A DNA stretch of 64,000 nt from Bradyrhizobium sp. Gha (GCF_900113735.1 NZ_FOQM01000012.1:62001-126000); one strand, 5' to 3'. Shown: positions 46,175 through 55,833, numbered from the stretch's first letter. Notes: generated by a model from the letters alone, not told the origin. Translations and numbers: made by a program.

Positions 46175-47854
46175 TCAGCCTTTGGCGACTTCCTTCGCGA
46201 AGGTATCGCGCAGGCCGATGGTGCGCGAGAACACCGGCTTGCCGGGCGTCGAGTCCTTGTCGCGCACGAAATAGCCCTGGCGCTCGAACTGCATCGGCTC
46301 GACCGAATTGCTTTCCGCGACCGATGCCTCGATCCGGGCGTCGGAGAGGATTTCCAGCGATTGCGGGTTGAGATCGGCCGCGAAATTCGAGGCATCCGGG
46401 CTCGGGGTGGCGAACAGCTGGTTGTAGATACGGATCTCCGCAGGGACAGACGTTGCGGCCGGCAGCCAGTGCATGGTCGCCTTGACCTTGCGGCCGTCAG
46501 GCGCGTTGCCACCCTTGGTCGCGGGGTCGTAGGTGCAGCGCAGCTCCACAACCTCGCCCTTGTCGTTCTTGATCACGCCGGTGCACTTGACGAAATAGGC
46601 ATAGCGCAGCCGCACCTCGTTGCCCGGCGACAAGCGGAAGAACTTCTTCGGCGGGTTCTCCATGAAGTCGTCCTGCTCGATATAGAGCTCGCGGCCGAAC
46701 GTGATCTTGCGCGTGCCGGCGCTGGGATCGTCCGGGTGGTTGATCGCCTCGAGCTCCTCGCTCTGCCCCTCCGGATAGTTCTCGATCACGACCTTCAGCG
46801 GCCGCAGCACGCCCATGCGGCGCTGCGCCGTGCGGTTCAGCTCCTCGCGGATGCAGAATTCCAGCATGCCGACGTCGACCACGCTGTTGGCCTTGGCCAC
46901 ACCGATGCGCTTGACGAATTCACGCAACGCCGCCGGCGGCACGCCGCGGCGGCGCATGCCCGCGATGGTCGGCATCCGCGGATCGTCCCAGCCAGCGACG
47001 TGGCCGTCGCGGACGAGCTGGGTCAGCACCCGCTTCGACAGCAGCGTGTAGGTCAAATTGAGCCGCGCCATTTCGTATTGATGCGGCTTCGACGGCACCG
47101 GCAATCTCTCGATGAACCAGTCATAGAGCGGCCGATGGTCCTCGAACTCCAGGGTGCAGATCGAGTGCGTGATGCCCTCGATCGCATCCGACTGGCCGTG
47201 CGCGTAATCATAACTCGGATAGATGTGCCATTTGGTGCCGGTGCGCGGATGGTGCGCATGCAGGATGCGGTAGAGCACGGGGTCGCGCAGATTGATGTTG
47301 CCGGCGGACATGTCGATCTTGGCGCGCAGCACGCGCGCGCCGTTCGGGAATTCGCCCGCCTTCATGCGGCGGAACAGATCGAGGTTCTCCTCCACGCTGC
47401 GGTCGCGGAACGGCGAATTCTTGCCAGGCTCGGTCAGCGTGCCGCGCGAGAGACGGATCTCTTCCTGGGACTGGTCGTCGACATAGGCAAGCTCGTCGCG
47501 GATCAGCTTCTCCGCCCATTCATACAGGCGGTCGAAATAGTCCGAGGCGAAGAACAGGTTCGTGCCCCAGTCGTAGCCGAGCCAGCGCACGTCGGCCTGG
47601 ATGGAATCGATATATTCCTGCTCTTCCTTGACCGGATTGGTGTCGTCGAAGCGCAGATGACAGCGGCCAGGAAATTCCTGGGCAATGCCGAAATTGAGAG
47701 CGATCGACTTGGCGTGGCCGATATGCAGGTAACCATTCGGCTCCGGCGGGAACCGGGTCACGATCTCCTTGTACTTGGCCTGATCGAGGTCGGCCTGGAT
47801 GATGTCACGAATGAAATCGCGCCCAATCTCAGTCGTCACCGGTTCTGTGCTCAT
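46175..47854 (-). CDS. glnS: Glutaminyl-tRNA synthetase
   Basis: A 559-residue class Ib synthetase that charges tRNA-Gln. HIGH motif in FPPEPNGYLHIGHAKSI, ATP-binding KMSKS-like motif in YTLLSKRVLTQL, and the GlnRS-specific block RFDDTNPVKEEQEYID-like segment are visible. The C-terminal anticodon-binding beta barrels are present (TCTYDPATKGGNAPDGRKVK region). ATG 47854 (MSTEPVTTE) is chosen over an upstream extension. It is divergent from gltX; having both means Gln-tRNA can be made directly. Confidence 0.95.
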   Translation of the reverse strand: MSTEPVTTEIGRDFIRDIIQADLDQAKYKEIVTRFPPEPNGYLHIGHAKSIALNFGIAQEFPGRCHLRFDDTNPVKEEQEYIDSIQADVRWLGYDWGTNLFFASDYFDRLYEWAEKLIRDELAYVDDQSQEEIRLSRGTLTEPGKNSPFRDRSVEENLDLFRRMKAGEFPNGARVLRAKIDMSAGNINLRDPVLYRILHAHHPRTGTKWHIYPSYDYAHGQSDAIEGITHSICTLEFEDHRPLYDWFIERLPVPSKPHQYEMARLNLTYTLLSKRVLTQLVRDGHVAGWDDPRMPTIAGMRRRGVPPAALREFVKRIGVAKANSVVDVGMLEFCIREELNRTAQRRMGVLRPLKVVIENYPEGQSEELEAINHPDDPSAGTRKITFGRELYIEQDDFMENPPKKFFRLSPGNEVRLRYAYFVKCTGVIKNDKGEVVELRCTYDPATKGGNAPDGRKVKATMHWLPAATSVPAEIRIYNQLFATPSPDASNFAADLNPQSLEILSDARIEASVAESNSVEPMQFERQGYFVRDKDSTPGKPVFSRTIGLRDTFAKEVAKG

Positions 47855-47997
47855 CCTGCAATCCTGTCGGGAAATCAGCGGCCCTTCTGCCAAATTCGCG
47901 AGGCTGAGCCAAGGCCTCAGGGGATCCGCCGTCGGGCTTTAGTTATGCTCTGATCCTGATATATACCACCGCTTCCAATGCATAGGCCCTGCCAAGA

Positions 47998-49437
47998 ATG
48001 ACCGATTCCGTCGTCACGCGCTTTGCGCCCTCCCCGACCGGCTTCCTCCATATCGGAGGCGCCCGCACTGCGCTGTTCAACTGGCTCTATGCGAAGAAGC
48101 ACGGCGGCAAGATGCTGCTCCGGATCGAGGACACCGACCGGGAGCGCTCTACCGAGGCCGCGATCGGCGCGATCCTGGACGGGCTGAAATGGCTGGAGCT
48201 CGGCTGGGATGGCGACGTCATCTACCAGTTCAGCCGCGCCGCCCGTCACCGCGAGGTGGCCGAGCAGCTGCTCGCCGACGGCAAGGCCTACCGCTGCTAC
48301 GCCAGCGCCGAGGAGCTCACCGCCATGCGCGAGAAGGCGCGCAGCGAGGGCCGCACTCGCCTCTATGACGGCATGTGGCGCGACCGCGATCCGGCGACGG
48401 CCCCTGTTGACGTCAAGCCGACCATCCGCCTCCGTGCGCCGCAGACCGGCGAGACCGTGATCGAGGATCAGGTCCAGGGCCGCGTGGTCTGGCAGAACGA
48501 GAACCTCGACGACCTCGTCCTGCTGCGCGGCGATGGCAGCCCGACCTACATGCTCGCGGTGGTGGTGGACGACCACGACATGGGCGTCACCCACGTCATC
48601 CGCGGCGACGACCATCTGATCAACGCCGCCCGCCAGAAGCAGATCTATGACGCCATGGGCTGGGCGCTGCCGAACATGTCGCATATCCCGCTCATCCACG
48701 GTCCCGATGGCTCGAAGCTGTCCAAGCGCCACGGCGCGCTCGGCGTCGATGCCTACCGCGCCATGGGCTACCTTCCGGCCGCGCTGCGCAACTATCTCGT
48801 TCGGCTCGGCTGGAGCCATGGCGACCAGGAGATCTTCTCGACCGAGGAGATGATCGCAGCCTTCGATCTCGCCAGCGTCGGCCGCGCCGCCGCCCGCTTC
48901 GACTTCGCCAAGCTGGAAAACCTCAACGGCCATTACATCCGCCACGCCGACGATCAATCACTCGTGAAGATGTTCGAGGACGTGCTCGATCACGTCGTGC
49001 CCGCCCGTGCCGACATCAAGGCCAAGCTGAGCGACACGACGCGCGCCCAGCTGCTGAAGGCCATGCCGGCCCTGAAGGAGCGCGCCAAGACGCTGATCGA
49101 GCTGATCGATGGCGCCTATTTCATCTTCGCCGACCGGCCGCTGCAGCTCGATCCCAAAGCGGCGGCCCTGCTGACGCCTGAGAACCGCAAGCTGATCGGC
49201 CAGCTTCATTCCGCGCTGGAGAATGTCGAGACGTGGAGCGGCGCCAGCACGGAAGCTGCGCTGCGCGCTTTTGCCGAGGAAAATAGTCTCAAGCTCGGCG
49301 CAGTCGCCCAGCCCTTGCGGGCGGCACTGACCGGCCGCACCACGTCGCCTGGCATATTTGAGGTTTTGGACGTGCTGGGACGCCAGGAAAGCCTGGGCCG
49401 GCTGGAGGACCAGTCCAAAGCCCCGACTACGACGTAA
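47998..49437 (+). CDS. gltX: Glutamyl-tRNA synthetase
   Basis: A 479-residue class Ib synthetase that charges tRNA-Glu. The HIGH motif is FAPSPTGFLHIGGARTAL and the KMSKS-like motif GSKLSKRHGALGV. The discriminating block LRIEDTDRERSTEAA follows the HIGH region. C-terminal anticodon-binding helices are complete. ATG 47998 fits the family start. It is divergent from glnS and precedes gltA after 143 nt. Confidence 0.96.
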   Translation: MTDSVVTRFAPSPTGFLHIGGARTALFNWLYAKKHGGKMLLRIEDTDRERSTEAAIGAILDGLKWLELGWDGDVIYQFSRAARHREVAEQLLADGKAYRCYASAEELTAMREKARSEGRTRLYDGMWRDRDPATAPVDVKPTIRLRAPQTGETVIEDQVQGRVVWQNENLDDLVLLRGDGSPTYMLAVVVDDHDMGVTHVIRGDDHLINAARQKQIYDAMGWALPNMSHIPLIHGPDGSKLSKRHGALGVDAYRAMGYLPAALRNYLVRLGWSHGDQEIFSTEEMIAAFDLASVGRAAARFDFAKLENLNGHYIRHADDQSLVKMFEDVLDHVVPARADIKAKLSDTTRAQLLKAMPALKERAKTLIELIDGAYFIFADRPLQLDPKAAALLTPENRKLIGQLHSALENVETWSGASTEAALRAFAEENSLKLGAVAQPLRAALTGRTTSPGIFEVLDVLGRQESLGRLEDQSKAPTTT

Positions 49438-49580
49438 GTAGGCCATCGCTGTTCATGATCTTGCAGCGCACACAGCAATAATATACCCATCTTCCCGTAC
49501 ATTCTGGAACATCCGGCCTGCCCCATCTTCTTCTGGGGCCTCCGGGACCGGCCCGTTTCACCACACATCGGGGACCTCTG

Positions 49581-50885
49581 ATGGACGCAAAACCAAGCAA
49601 CAAGACCGCCACGCTGACGGTCGGAAACAAGAACTACGATCTTCCGATCTACAGCGGCAGCGTCGGACCTGATGTCGTCGATATCGGCAAGCTGTACGGC
49701 CAGTCCGGCCTGTTCACCTATGATCCGGGCTTCACCTCGACCGCGAGCTGCCAGTCCAAGATCACCTATATCGACGGCGACGCGGGCGTTCTGGAATACC
49801 GCGGCTACCCGATCGAACAGCTCGCCGAAAACGGCGACTTCCTCGAGACCTGCTATCTCCTGCTGTTCGGCGAACTGCCGACCGCCGAGCAGAAGAAGGA
49901 TTTCGACTATCGCGTCATCCATCACACGATGGTGCACGAGCAGATGGCCCGCTTCTTCCAGGGCTTCCGCCGCGATGCTCATCCGATGGCTGTCATGGTG
50001 GCCTCCGTCGGCGCGCTCGCCGCGTTCTATCACGACTCGACCGACATCAATGATCCCAACCAGCGCATGATCGCTTCCATGCGCATGATCGCGAAGATCC
50101 CGACGCTGGCCGCGATGGCCTACAAATACACGGTCGGCCAGCCGTTCGTGTATCCGAAGAACTCGCTCACCTTTGCCGAGAACTTCCTCAACATGTGCTT
50201 CGCCGTGCCGTGCGAGGAGTACAAGATCAACCCGGTGCTCGCCGATGCGCTGGACAAGATCTTCATCCTGCATGCCGACCACGAGCAGAACGCCTCGACC
50301 TCGACGGTGCGCATCGCCGGCTCCTCCGGCGCCAACCCGTTCGCCTGCATCGCCGCCGGCATCGCCTGTCTCTGGGGCCCGGCGCATGGCGGTGCCAACG
50401 AAGCCGCGCTGGCGATGCTCGCCGAGATCGGCACCGTGGACAAGATTCCCGAGTTCATCGCCAAGGTGAAGGACAAGAACTCCGAAGTCCGCCTGATGGG
50501 CTTCGGTCACCGCGTCTACAAGAACTACGATCCGCGCGCCAAGATCATGCAGAAGATGTGTCACGCCGTGCTCAAGGAGACCGGCCATGGCGACGATCCG
50601 ATGCTGAAGGTGGCGCTCGAGCTCGAGAAAATCGCGCTCAGCGACCAGTACTTCATCGACCGCAAGCTCTACCCGAACGTCGACTTCTATTCGGGCATCA
50701 CGCTGAAGGCGATGGGCTTCCCGGTCTCGATGTTCACCGTGCTGTTCGCGGTCGCCCGCACCGTCGGCTGGATCAGCCAGTGGAGCGAGATGATCGAGGA
50801 CCCGCAGCAGAAGATCGGCCGTCCGCGCCAGCTCTACACCGGCGTCACCAAGCGCGACTACGTCGCGATGAAGGATCGCAAGTAA
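49581..50885 (+). CDS. gltA: Citrate synthase
   Basis: A 434-residue type II (hexameric, Gram-negative) citrate synthase that condenses oxaloacetate and acetyl-CoA. Catalytic His residues lie in HADHEQNASTSTVR and in the GFGHRVYKNYDPRAK block, and the catalytic Asp is in the C-terminal NVDFYSGI. The N-terminal domain (TLTVGNKNYDLPIYSGSVG) is typical of the type. The gene ends in a clear intrinsic terminator 20 nt downstream. Confidence 0.97.
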   Translation: MDAKPSNKTATLTVGNKNYDLPIYSGSVGPDVVDIGKLYGQSGLFTYDPGFTSTASCQSKITYIDGDAGVLEYRGYPIEQLAENGDFLETCYLLLFGELPTAEQKKDFDYRVIHHTMVHEQMARFFQGFRRDAHPMAVMVASVGALAAFYHDSTDINDPNQRMIASMRMIAKIPTLAAMAYKYTVGQPFVYPKNSLTFAENFLNMCFAVPCEEYKINPVLADALDKIFILHADHEQNASTSTVRIAGSSGANPFACIAAGIACLWGPAHGGANEAALAMLAEIGTVDKIPEFIAKVKDKNSEVRLMGFGHRVYKNYDPRAKIMQKMCHAVLKETGHGDDPMLKVALELEKIALSDQYFIDRKLYPNVDFYSGITLKAMGFPVSMFTVLFAVARTVGWISQWSEMIEDPQQKIGRPRQLYTGVTKRDYVAMKDRK

Positions 50886-50907
50886 GTCCTAACCGATAAG
50901 GCTTTCG

Positions 50908-50940
50908 AAACGGCGCCATCTCACGATGGTGCCGTTTTTG
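50908..50940 (+). terminator. Intrinsic terminator of gltA
   Basis: AAACGGCGCCATC (50908-50920) pairs with GATGGTGCCGTTT (50925-50937) around a TCAC loop, with one internal G-T pair, and runs into TTTTTGTTT. This is a textbook rho-independent terminator. Confidence 0.85.
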
Positions 50941-51089
50941 TTTGCACGGGTGCCGTAGGCGGCAGAACGGGCAGCGATCGTCCCACGGGTATCATCTCGG
51001 TGGGCGGCCGACGATCGACAACGCGCCATGCGTCCGTGCGCGCATAAAAGCCAGCAAATCCGGATGCGGCGGCTCCCGCATCATGGAGT

Positions 51090-51305
51090 GCAGAACCCGG
51101 TGTGCGGCAAAGCTACTAAGACGTCGACTACCGACTTCGAGCACTGGGATTCGCCCATCGCGTTGACCGCGGCGCGCCAGTCGTGATCGCGCGTCACGCC
51201 GCCGGCGAAGTCGACACCGACCGGCTCCCAGTCGATCCCGGCGCAGTTGAGAAACAGCGCGACCTTGAACCAATTGCCGGAAGCGCCGACGCAATGCAGC
51301 CGAGA
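51090..51305 (-). pseudogene. Remnant of a glutathione S-transferase gene
   Basis: On the minus strand the frame down to about 51149 reads LHCVGASGNWFKVALFLNC followed by AGIDWEPVGVDFAGG and DWRAAVNAMGE. This is a clear glutathione S-transferase N-terminal (thioredoxin-like) domain. The continuation IPVLEVGSRRLS is in another frame from about 51150, so at least one frameshift is present, and nothing of the C-terminal helical domain is recognisable. The remnant lies between the gltA terminator and the ROK operon promoter. About 70 residues of the original 200-plus survive. Confidence 0.7.
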
Positions 51306-51441
51306 TCGCACCACTGGGCAGACCTCGCGCGCTCGATGACCGCTGAGATCATGTTCGCAGGCTGCTGACACCCTCATGGCAGCAGCGCCGAGCTTTGTTG
51401 CCGCGCACAACAACAAGTCGGCGCATCGTGTCTGCGAGCGC

Positions 51442-51489
51442 TTGACAGTCGAAGCGCTCCGCGCGCAAATTCTTACACTAAGTAAGAAT
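51442..51489 (+). promoter_or_regulatory. Candidate promoter and palindromic operator of the ROK operon
   Basis: A -35-like TTGACA is at 51442-51447. A near-perfect operator ATTCTTAC-ACTAA-GTAAGAAT lies at 51469-51489 (8-bp arms, 5-nt spacer), covering the expected -10/start region and touching the first ATG of the ROK gene. ROK repressors bind AT-rich palindromes of this kind. Autoregulation by the adjacent gene product is likely. Confidence 0.65.
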
Positions 51490-51499
51490 GACGACAGGG

Positions 51500-52678
51500 A
51501 TGGAAATGCCGGAGCAGCCGAGAAGTCGGCGGCAGACGCGCGCTGCCATTTTAACGCATTTGCTTCAGTCTGGCGGTTCGTTCCGGCCGCCGCTGGCGAA
51601 GGCCGCGCGCCTGTCCGAAGCGAGCCTGTCGCGCATCCTGTTTGACCTGAAGGCCGAAGGCCTGATCGAGGAAGTGCGCCGCCCTGCTCCTTATGTCGGC
51701 GGTCCGACGGGACTGGTGTCGCTTGATCGCACGGTGGCGCTCGCGGCCCTCGAGCTCACCGAACGCTGGCTCAGCGTCGGGGTTGGCGACCTGTCGGGCG
51801 AGCTGCAGTACAGCGAGCGTGTGCCGCTGCCGAAAAAGCCGACCGCCGAATCCGTCGGCTGGGTCTATCGCGAGGCGTTGACCTTGCTGCGGGACTGGAC
51901 GCGACGGCGCCGCATCGAACTCGCACAGATCGGCGTCACCGTTCCCGGGCTTGGCCGGCTGAGTGAGTTCGGCAACCCCATCGTTCCCTGCGACGTCAAA
52001 CAGATCGGCGGCATGTTCGACGAATTGTTCGCAGGCGTGCCTGTTACCTTCACCAATTCGGTGGTGGCGCACGCCACCTTTCATCGTTATCGCACGGAAA
52101 ACTATCCGTTCGGCGATGCGCATCTGTTCGTCTTCGTCGGCCAGGGCGTCGCGGGCGCCTGGGTGGATGATCCGATCGAGGACGATGCGCTCGATCCGAT
52201 CGAGCTCGGCCACATGGTATTCGGAACCGATGGACCGCTTTGCCGCTGCGGACATCACGGCTGCGTCGAAGCCTACACCTCGCTGCCGGCGCTGGCCGAG
52301 CTGCTCGGCCTGACTGAAGCCGAACTGCTCGCGCTCGGCAACGACTGGATGATCGAAATTCCACCTTCGCCGCGCGTGCGCCAGGAGCTGCGCCGCAGGC
52401 TGTTCCGGCTGGGTCTTGCGATCGGCAACACGCTCAACGTCAAACCCTGCCGCGGAGTCGCGATCAGCGGCTGGCCCTCTCTGCTCGACGAGGACGATCG
52501 CAAGGCCGTGGTCGACGGGATCGATGCCTGCCTGCTCGGCGGCCGGAAACTGGCGCAAGTTTCGCTCGCCTTCGTCCCGCCCTCGAACGGCAACGATCCG
52601 CAGGCAGCGCTCGCCTTCGCCGCCTTCTGCCTCGCGAGATCTGGCGGCATGCCGACCGCATCGACGGAGGCTGCCTGA
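51500..52678 (+). CDS. ROK-family transcriptional regulator
   Basis: A regulator of about 392 residues. An N-terminal winged helix (RQTRAAILTHLLQSGGSFRPPLAKAARLSEASLSRILFDL) precedes a sugar-kinase-like ROK domain with GQGVAGAWVDD and the zinc motif CRCGHHGCVEAY (about 250-261). The kinase ATP site is not obviously complete, as expected for a regulator. Starts at 51488, 51500 and 51506 are possible; I chose 51500 because the 51488 ATG lies within the operator. It heads the ABC transporter operon, so it probably represses uptake until its sugar binds. Confidence 0.87.
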   Translation: MEMPEQPRSRRQTRAAILTHLLQSGGSFRPPLAKAARLSEASLSRILFDLKAEGLIEEVRRPAPYVGGPTGLVSLDRTVALAALELTERWLSVGVGDLSGELQYSERVPLPKKPTAESVGWVYREALTLLRDWTRRRRIELAQIGVTVPGLGRLSEFGNPIVPCDVKQIGGMFDELFAGVPVTFTNSVVAHATFHRYRTENYPFGDAHLFVFVGQGVAGAWVDDPIEDDALDPIELGHMVFGTDGPLCRCGHHGCVEAYTSLPALAELLGLTEAELLALGNDWMIEIPPSPRVRQELRRRLFRLGLAIGNTLNVKPCRGVAISGWPSLLDEDDRKAVVDGIDACLLGGRKLAQVSLAFVPPSNGNDPQAALAFAAFCLARSGGMPTASTEAA

Positions 52679-52686
52679 CATGACCT

Positions 52687-52702
52687 GAGCCGCGTGCGGC
52701 TC
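52687..52702 (+). other. Intercistronic hairpin
   Basis: GAGCCG and CGGCTC form a 6-bp stem around CGTG, 9 nt after the ROK stop and 58 nt before the binding-protein start. It may adjust the ratio of binding protein to regulator, as hairpins in sugar operons often do. Confidence 0.35.
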
Positions 52703-52760
52703 GCGCACGCCAAGACCAGCGCAAAAAGGCGCAAAAACTTCACACCCCGGAGAAACTGCC

Positions 52761-54047
52761 ATGCCGATCACAACAACAAGGCGTCGTCTGCTCGCTGGAT
52801 CCGCTGCCGCCCTCGCGCTGCCGGCCTTTGCCCGCGCACAAGGCGCGGTCAAGCCCCGCCTCACCGCAATCTCGCAATGGTCCGCAGGCAGCGACGGTGC
52901 TGCGATCACCGCGCTCGGCAAGAAATTCGAGGAAAAAGGCGGCATCTGGCAGCACTCGCCGGTCCCCGGTTTCACCACGGACATGATGAACAAGCTGCGT
53001 GCGCAGATCATCGCCGGCGATCCACCGGCCTGCTCGCAGCTCAAAGGCCCCGAGATCGCCGCCTGGTCGAAGATTGCTCCGACCGTCGATCTTGACGCCG
53101 TGGTCGCGGCTGCCGGCTACGAGAAGGTCGTCGCGCCAGACCTTGCCAAATTGCACAAGCCGGCGGGCAAATGGATCGCGCTGCCGCTGCAGATCTACAG
53201 CACCAACATGCTGTTTCTCTCCAAGCGCGGGATGGACAAGGCCAAGGCCGACAAGGTCCCCGTCACCTGGGCTGACTTCAACGACCTCGCCGAGAAAATG
53301 AAATCGGCCGGAATGAGCTACCCCATCGCCAACGGCGGTACCCGCGCCGACGATGGGCAGAAATTCGAGGCGTCACTGGCCGGCATCAGCCCGACCGCAT
53401 ACCGCGCCGCCTGCATGAATCTCGACAAGAAGGCGCTGGAGGGCCCCGAGATGAAGGCGGCGTTCGCGCAGACGCGCAAGATCTCCGACTGGTGTGACCC
53501 CAATGTCGGCGTCCAACCCTATGCCAACAATTTGAAGCGCTTCGTCGACGGCGACATGGGCATGCTGATCATGGGCGGCTGGGCGCAGGGCGTGTTGAAA
53601 AACGCCGGCTTCAAGTTCGACGACTATGTCATCACCCCCGGCCCCAGCGACAACGGCAAGCCTGTCTTCCTCTTGAATGCCGATGCCTTCATCTTCTGGC
53701 AACGCAAGGAGGCCGATCTCCAGGCCGGGCAGATGTTGATGGCACAGCTCGTGATGGATCCGGCCATCCAGACCATGTATTCGCAGATCACGGGATCGAT
53801 CCCCGTGCGCACCGATGTCGACCTGTCCGGCGAAGGTTGGTCGGATGGTCAACGGACAACCGCGGCCGCACTGAAGAATGCCATGGGCAACAATCAGGCC
53901 GTCCTGAGCCTCGCGCACAACATGGCCCAGGAAAACGGCCTGACCGCCGCGATGATCGACGTCATCACCGAATATGTGAAGAACAAGACGATCAAGCCGG
54001 ACGAGGCCGTCAGCCGCCTCGCCGACGCCGTCGAGGGTGCACGTTGA
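52761..54047 (+). CDS. CUT1 sugar ABC transporter substrate-binding protein
   Basis: A 428-residue periplasmic binding protein. The N terminus has a Tat-like signal (TTRRRLLAGSAAALALPAFARA). The mature part resembles GtsA-type glucose/mannose binding proteins: ISQWSAGSDGAAITALGKKF near the start and AQIIAGDPPACSQLKGPEIAAW further on. The aromatic-rich pocket includes WCDPNVGVQPYANN and MGGWAQGVLKN. A monosaccharide or glycoside ligand is likely but unproven. It is directly followed by the permease gene with a 4-nt overlap (TTGA). Confidence 0.88.
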   Translation: MPITTTRRRLLAGSAAALALPAFARAQGAVKPRLTAISQWSAGSDGAAITALGKKFEEKGGIWQHSPVPGFTTDMMNKLRAQIIAGDPPACSQLKGPEIAAWSKIAPTVDLDAVVAAAGYEKVVAPDLAKLHKPAGKWIALPLQIYSTNMLFLSKRGMDKAKADKVPVTWADFNDLAEKMKSAGMSYPIANGGTRADDGQKFEASLAGISPTAYRAACMNLDKKALEGPEMKAAFAQTRKISDWCDPNVGVQPYANNLKRFVDGDMGMLIMGGWAQGVLKNAGFKFDDYVITPGPSDNGKPVFLLNADAFIFWQRKEADLQAGQMLMAQLVMDPAIQTMYSQITGSIPVRTDVDLSGEGWSDGQRTTAAALKNAMGNNQAVLSLAHNMAQENGLTAAMIDVITEYVKNKTIKPDEAVSRLADAVEGAR

Positions 54048-54973
54048 CCGACATCGTCTCAACAGCAGCACGGCCGGGCCGGCCGGCGACCTCCGAGATG
54101 GTGCGCCGGCTGCCCGAATTTCTGATGATCTGGGTGCCGCTGCTGTTATCGGCAGCGCACCTCATCTCGTTTTCGATCTGGACCATCTGGATTTCGTTCA
54201 CGCCCTCCACCCTTGTTCCCGTGACGGGCTGGGTCGGTTTGCGCAACTACAATTCGGTCCTGGCGTCGCGAAACTGGCAGATCGCCTTCGACAATCTGCT
54301 GCTGTTCGGCACCGCTTTCGTGCTGCTCAGTTTGACGACCGGCCTCCTGCTCGCGATCCTGCTCGATCAGCGCATTCGCGGCGAGAACGTGCTGCGGACC
54401 ATCTTTCTCTATCCGCTGGCGGTGTCGTTCGTCGTGACAGGCACGGTGTGGAGCTGGTTGCTCAATCCCGGCATCGGCATCGAGAAGCTTGCCCATGATC
54501 TCGGCTGGACCTCCTTCCACTTTGACTGGCTGGTCAACCGCGACATGGCGATCTGGACCATTGTCATCGCGGCGATCTGGCAATCCTCGGGCTTTGCCAT
54601 GGCCCTCTTCCTGGCCGGCCTCCGCTCCGTCGACTCCGATATCATCAAGGCGGCACAGATCGACGGTGCAGGGCCTGTCAGAACCTATTGGCGGGTCATC
54701 CTGCCGACGCTTTGGCCGATCACCGTCACGGTCATCGTGGTCCAGTTGCAGTTCGCGATCTCGGCCTTCGACCTCGTCCGCGCACTCACCAATGGCGGAC
54801 CGGGAATCGCGACCCAGCTGCCGGCCCTCGTCGTCTACGATTTGATGTTCCAACGCAGCCAGCTCGGCCGCGGTGCGGCAGCGGCGGTGCTGATGTTGCT
54901 CATCCTTCTTGCAGTGCTGCTGCCCTATGCGGCGTGGCGCTACGTCCGGCAACGGCGGGCTGCCCATGCGTGA
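54044..54973 (+). CDS. Sugar ABC transporter permease (MalF-type)
   Basis: A 309-residue inner-membrane permease with six predicted helices. The EAA loop that contacts the ATPase is VDSDIIKAAQIDGAGPVRTYWRVILPTLWP. TTG 54044 overlaps the upstream stop and has GAGGG 6 nt before it; ATG 54098 lacks a good ribosome site. The ORF in this frame extends much further upstream inside the binding-protein gene but is not real there. It pairs with the next permease. Confidence 0.87.
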   Translation: MTDIVSTAARPGRPATSEMVRRLPEFLMIWVPLLLSAAHLISFSIWTIWISFTPSTLVPVTGWVGLRNYNSVLASRNWQIAFDNLLLFGTAFVLLSLTTGLLLAILLDQRIRGENVLRTIFLYPLAVSFVVTGTVWSWLLNPGIGIEKLAHDLGWTSFHFDWLVNRDMAIWTIVIAAIWQSSGFAMALFLAGLRSVDSDIIKAAQIDGAGPVRTYWRVILPTLWPITVTVIVVQLQFAISAFDLVRALTNGGPGIATQLPALVVYDLMFQRSQLGRGAAAAVLMLLILLAVLLPYAAWRYVRQRRAAHA

Positions 54974-55823
54974 CCGAAGCTTCGCCCCGAGCCGGGCTCT
55001 GATCTATCTCGTCGTGACCTTGTTCGCGGCCGCCTATCTCGCGCCGCTGGTTGTCGTCGTCCTGAACTCCCTCCGGACCAACGAGGAGATTGCGCAGAGC
55101 TCGATGATTGGCTGGCCGCAACACTGGGCCTTTGGCAATTATGCCATGGCCTGGAGCGGCTTTTGCGTCGCAGAGACCTGCGCCGGCATCCGGCCGTACA
55201 TGTTGAACTCGGCGCTGATCACGATCCCGGCGACGATCTTCTCCACCCTGCTCGGTGCCGTCGCGGGTTACGCCGTTTCCCTCTGGCGTTTTCGCGGCGA
55301 TACCTGGATTTACGGCATCGTCACTCTCGGCCTCTTCCTGCCCCAGCAGATGCGCCTGTTGCCCTGGACCATCGTGCTGCGGGACATCGGGCTCATCAAC
55401 ACGCTGTCGGGTCTCGTGCTGATCCACACCATCCAGGGGCTCTCCTTCACGGTGCTGTTCTGCCGAAATTACTATGTGGCCATTCCGCACGAGTTGATCA
55501 GGGCCGCACGCATCGATGGCGCCGGCTTCTTCCGCATTTTCTGGCGTATCATCCTGCCGCTCTCTGCACCCATCCTGATCGTCACCGTGATCTGGCAGTT
55601 CACCCACATCTGGAACGAATTCCTCTACGGCGTGACCTTCACCACCGGCCAGCAGCAGCCCGTGACGGCCGCGCTGATCGCGCTGTCCACCCCAGTCGCA
55701 GATATCCCCAAGCAAGGTGTGCAGAGCGCCGCGGTGATCATCGCAGCTCTGCCGACTTTGCTGATCTATCTGTTCGGCGGCAGGTATTTTGTACGCGGCC
55801 TCACTGCCGGGGCCGTGAAATGA
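54966..55823 (+). CDS. Sugar ABC transporter permease (MalG-type)
   Basis: A 285-residue second permease with six predicted helices. The EAA loop is IPHELIRAARIDGAGFFRIFWRIILPLSAP. The C-terminal helix YLFGGRYFVRGLTAGAVK is typical of CUT1 MalG-like subunits. ATG 54966 overlaps the previous gene by 8 nt; an upstream in-frame start is unlikely. Ten bases separate its stop from the ATPase gene. Confidence 0.9.
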   Translation: MRDRSFAPSRALIYLVVTLFAAAYLAPLVVVVLNSLRTNEEIAQSSMIGWPQHWAFGNYAMAWSGFCVAETCAGIRPYMLNSALITIPATIFSTLLGAVAGYAVSLWRFRGDTWIYGIVTLGLFLPQQMRLLPWTIVLRDIGLINTLSGLVLIHTIQGLSFTVLFCRNYYVAIPHELIRAARIDGAGFFRIFWRIILPLSAPILIVTVIWQFTHIWNEFLYGVTFTTGQQQPVTAALIALSTPVADIPKQGVQSAAVIIAALPTLLIYLFGGRYFVRGLTAGAVK

Positions 55824-55833
55824 TGGATGTGTC

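Noticed and set aside
46361..47953. 530-codon plus-strand open frame
   Set aside because: It is antisense to glnS, which has HIGH and KMSKS motifs. No domain is seen in the antisense product.
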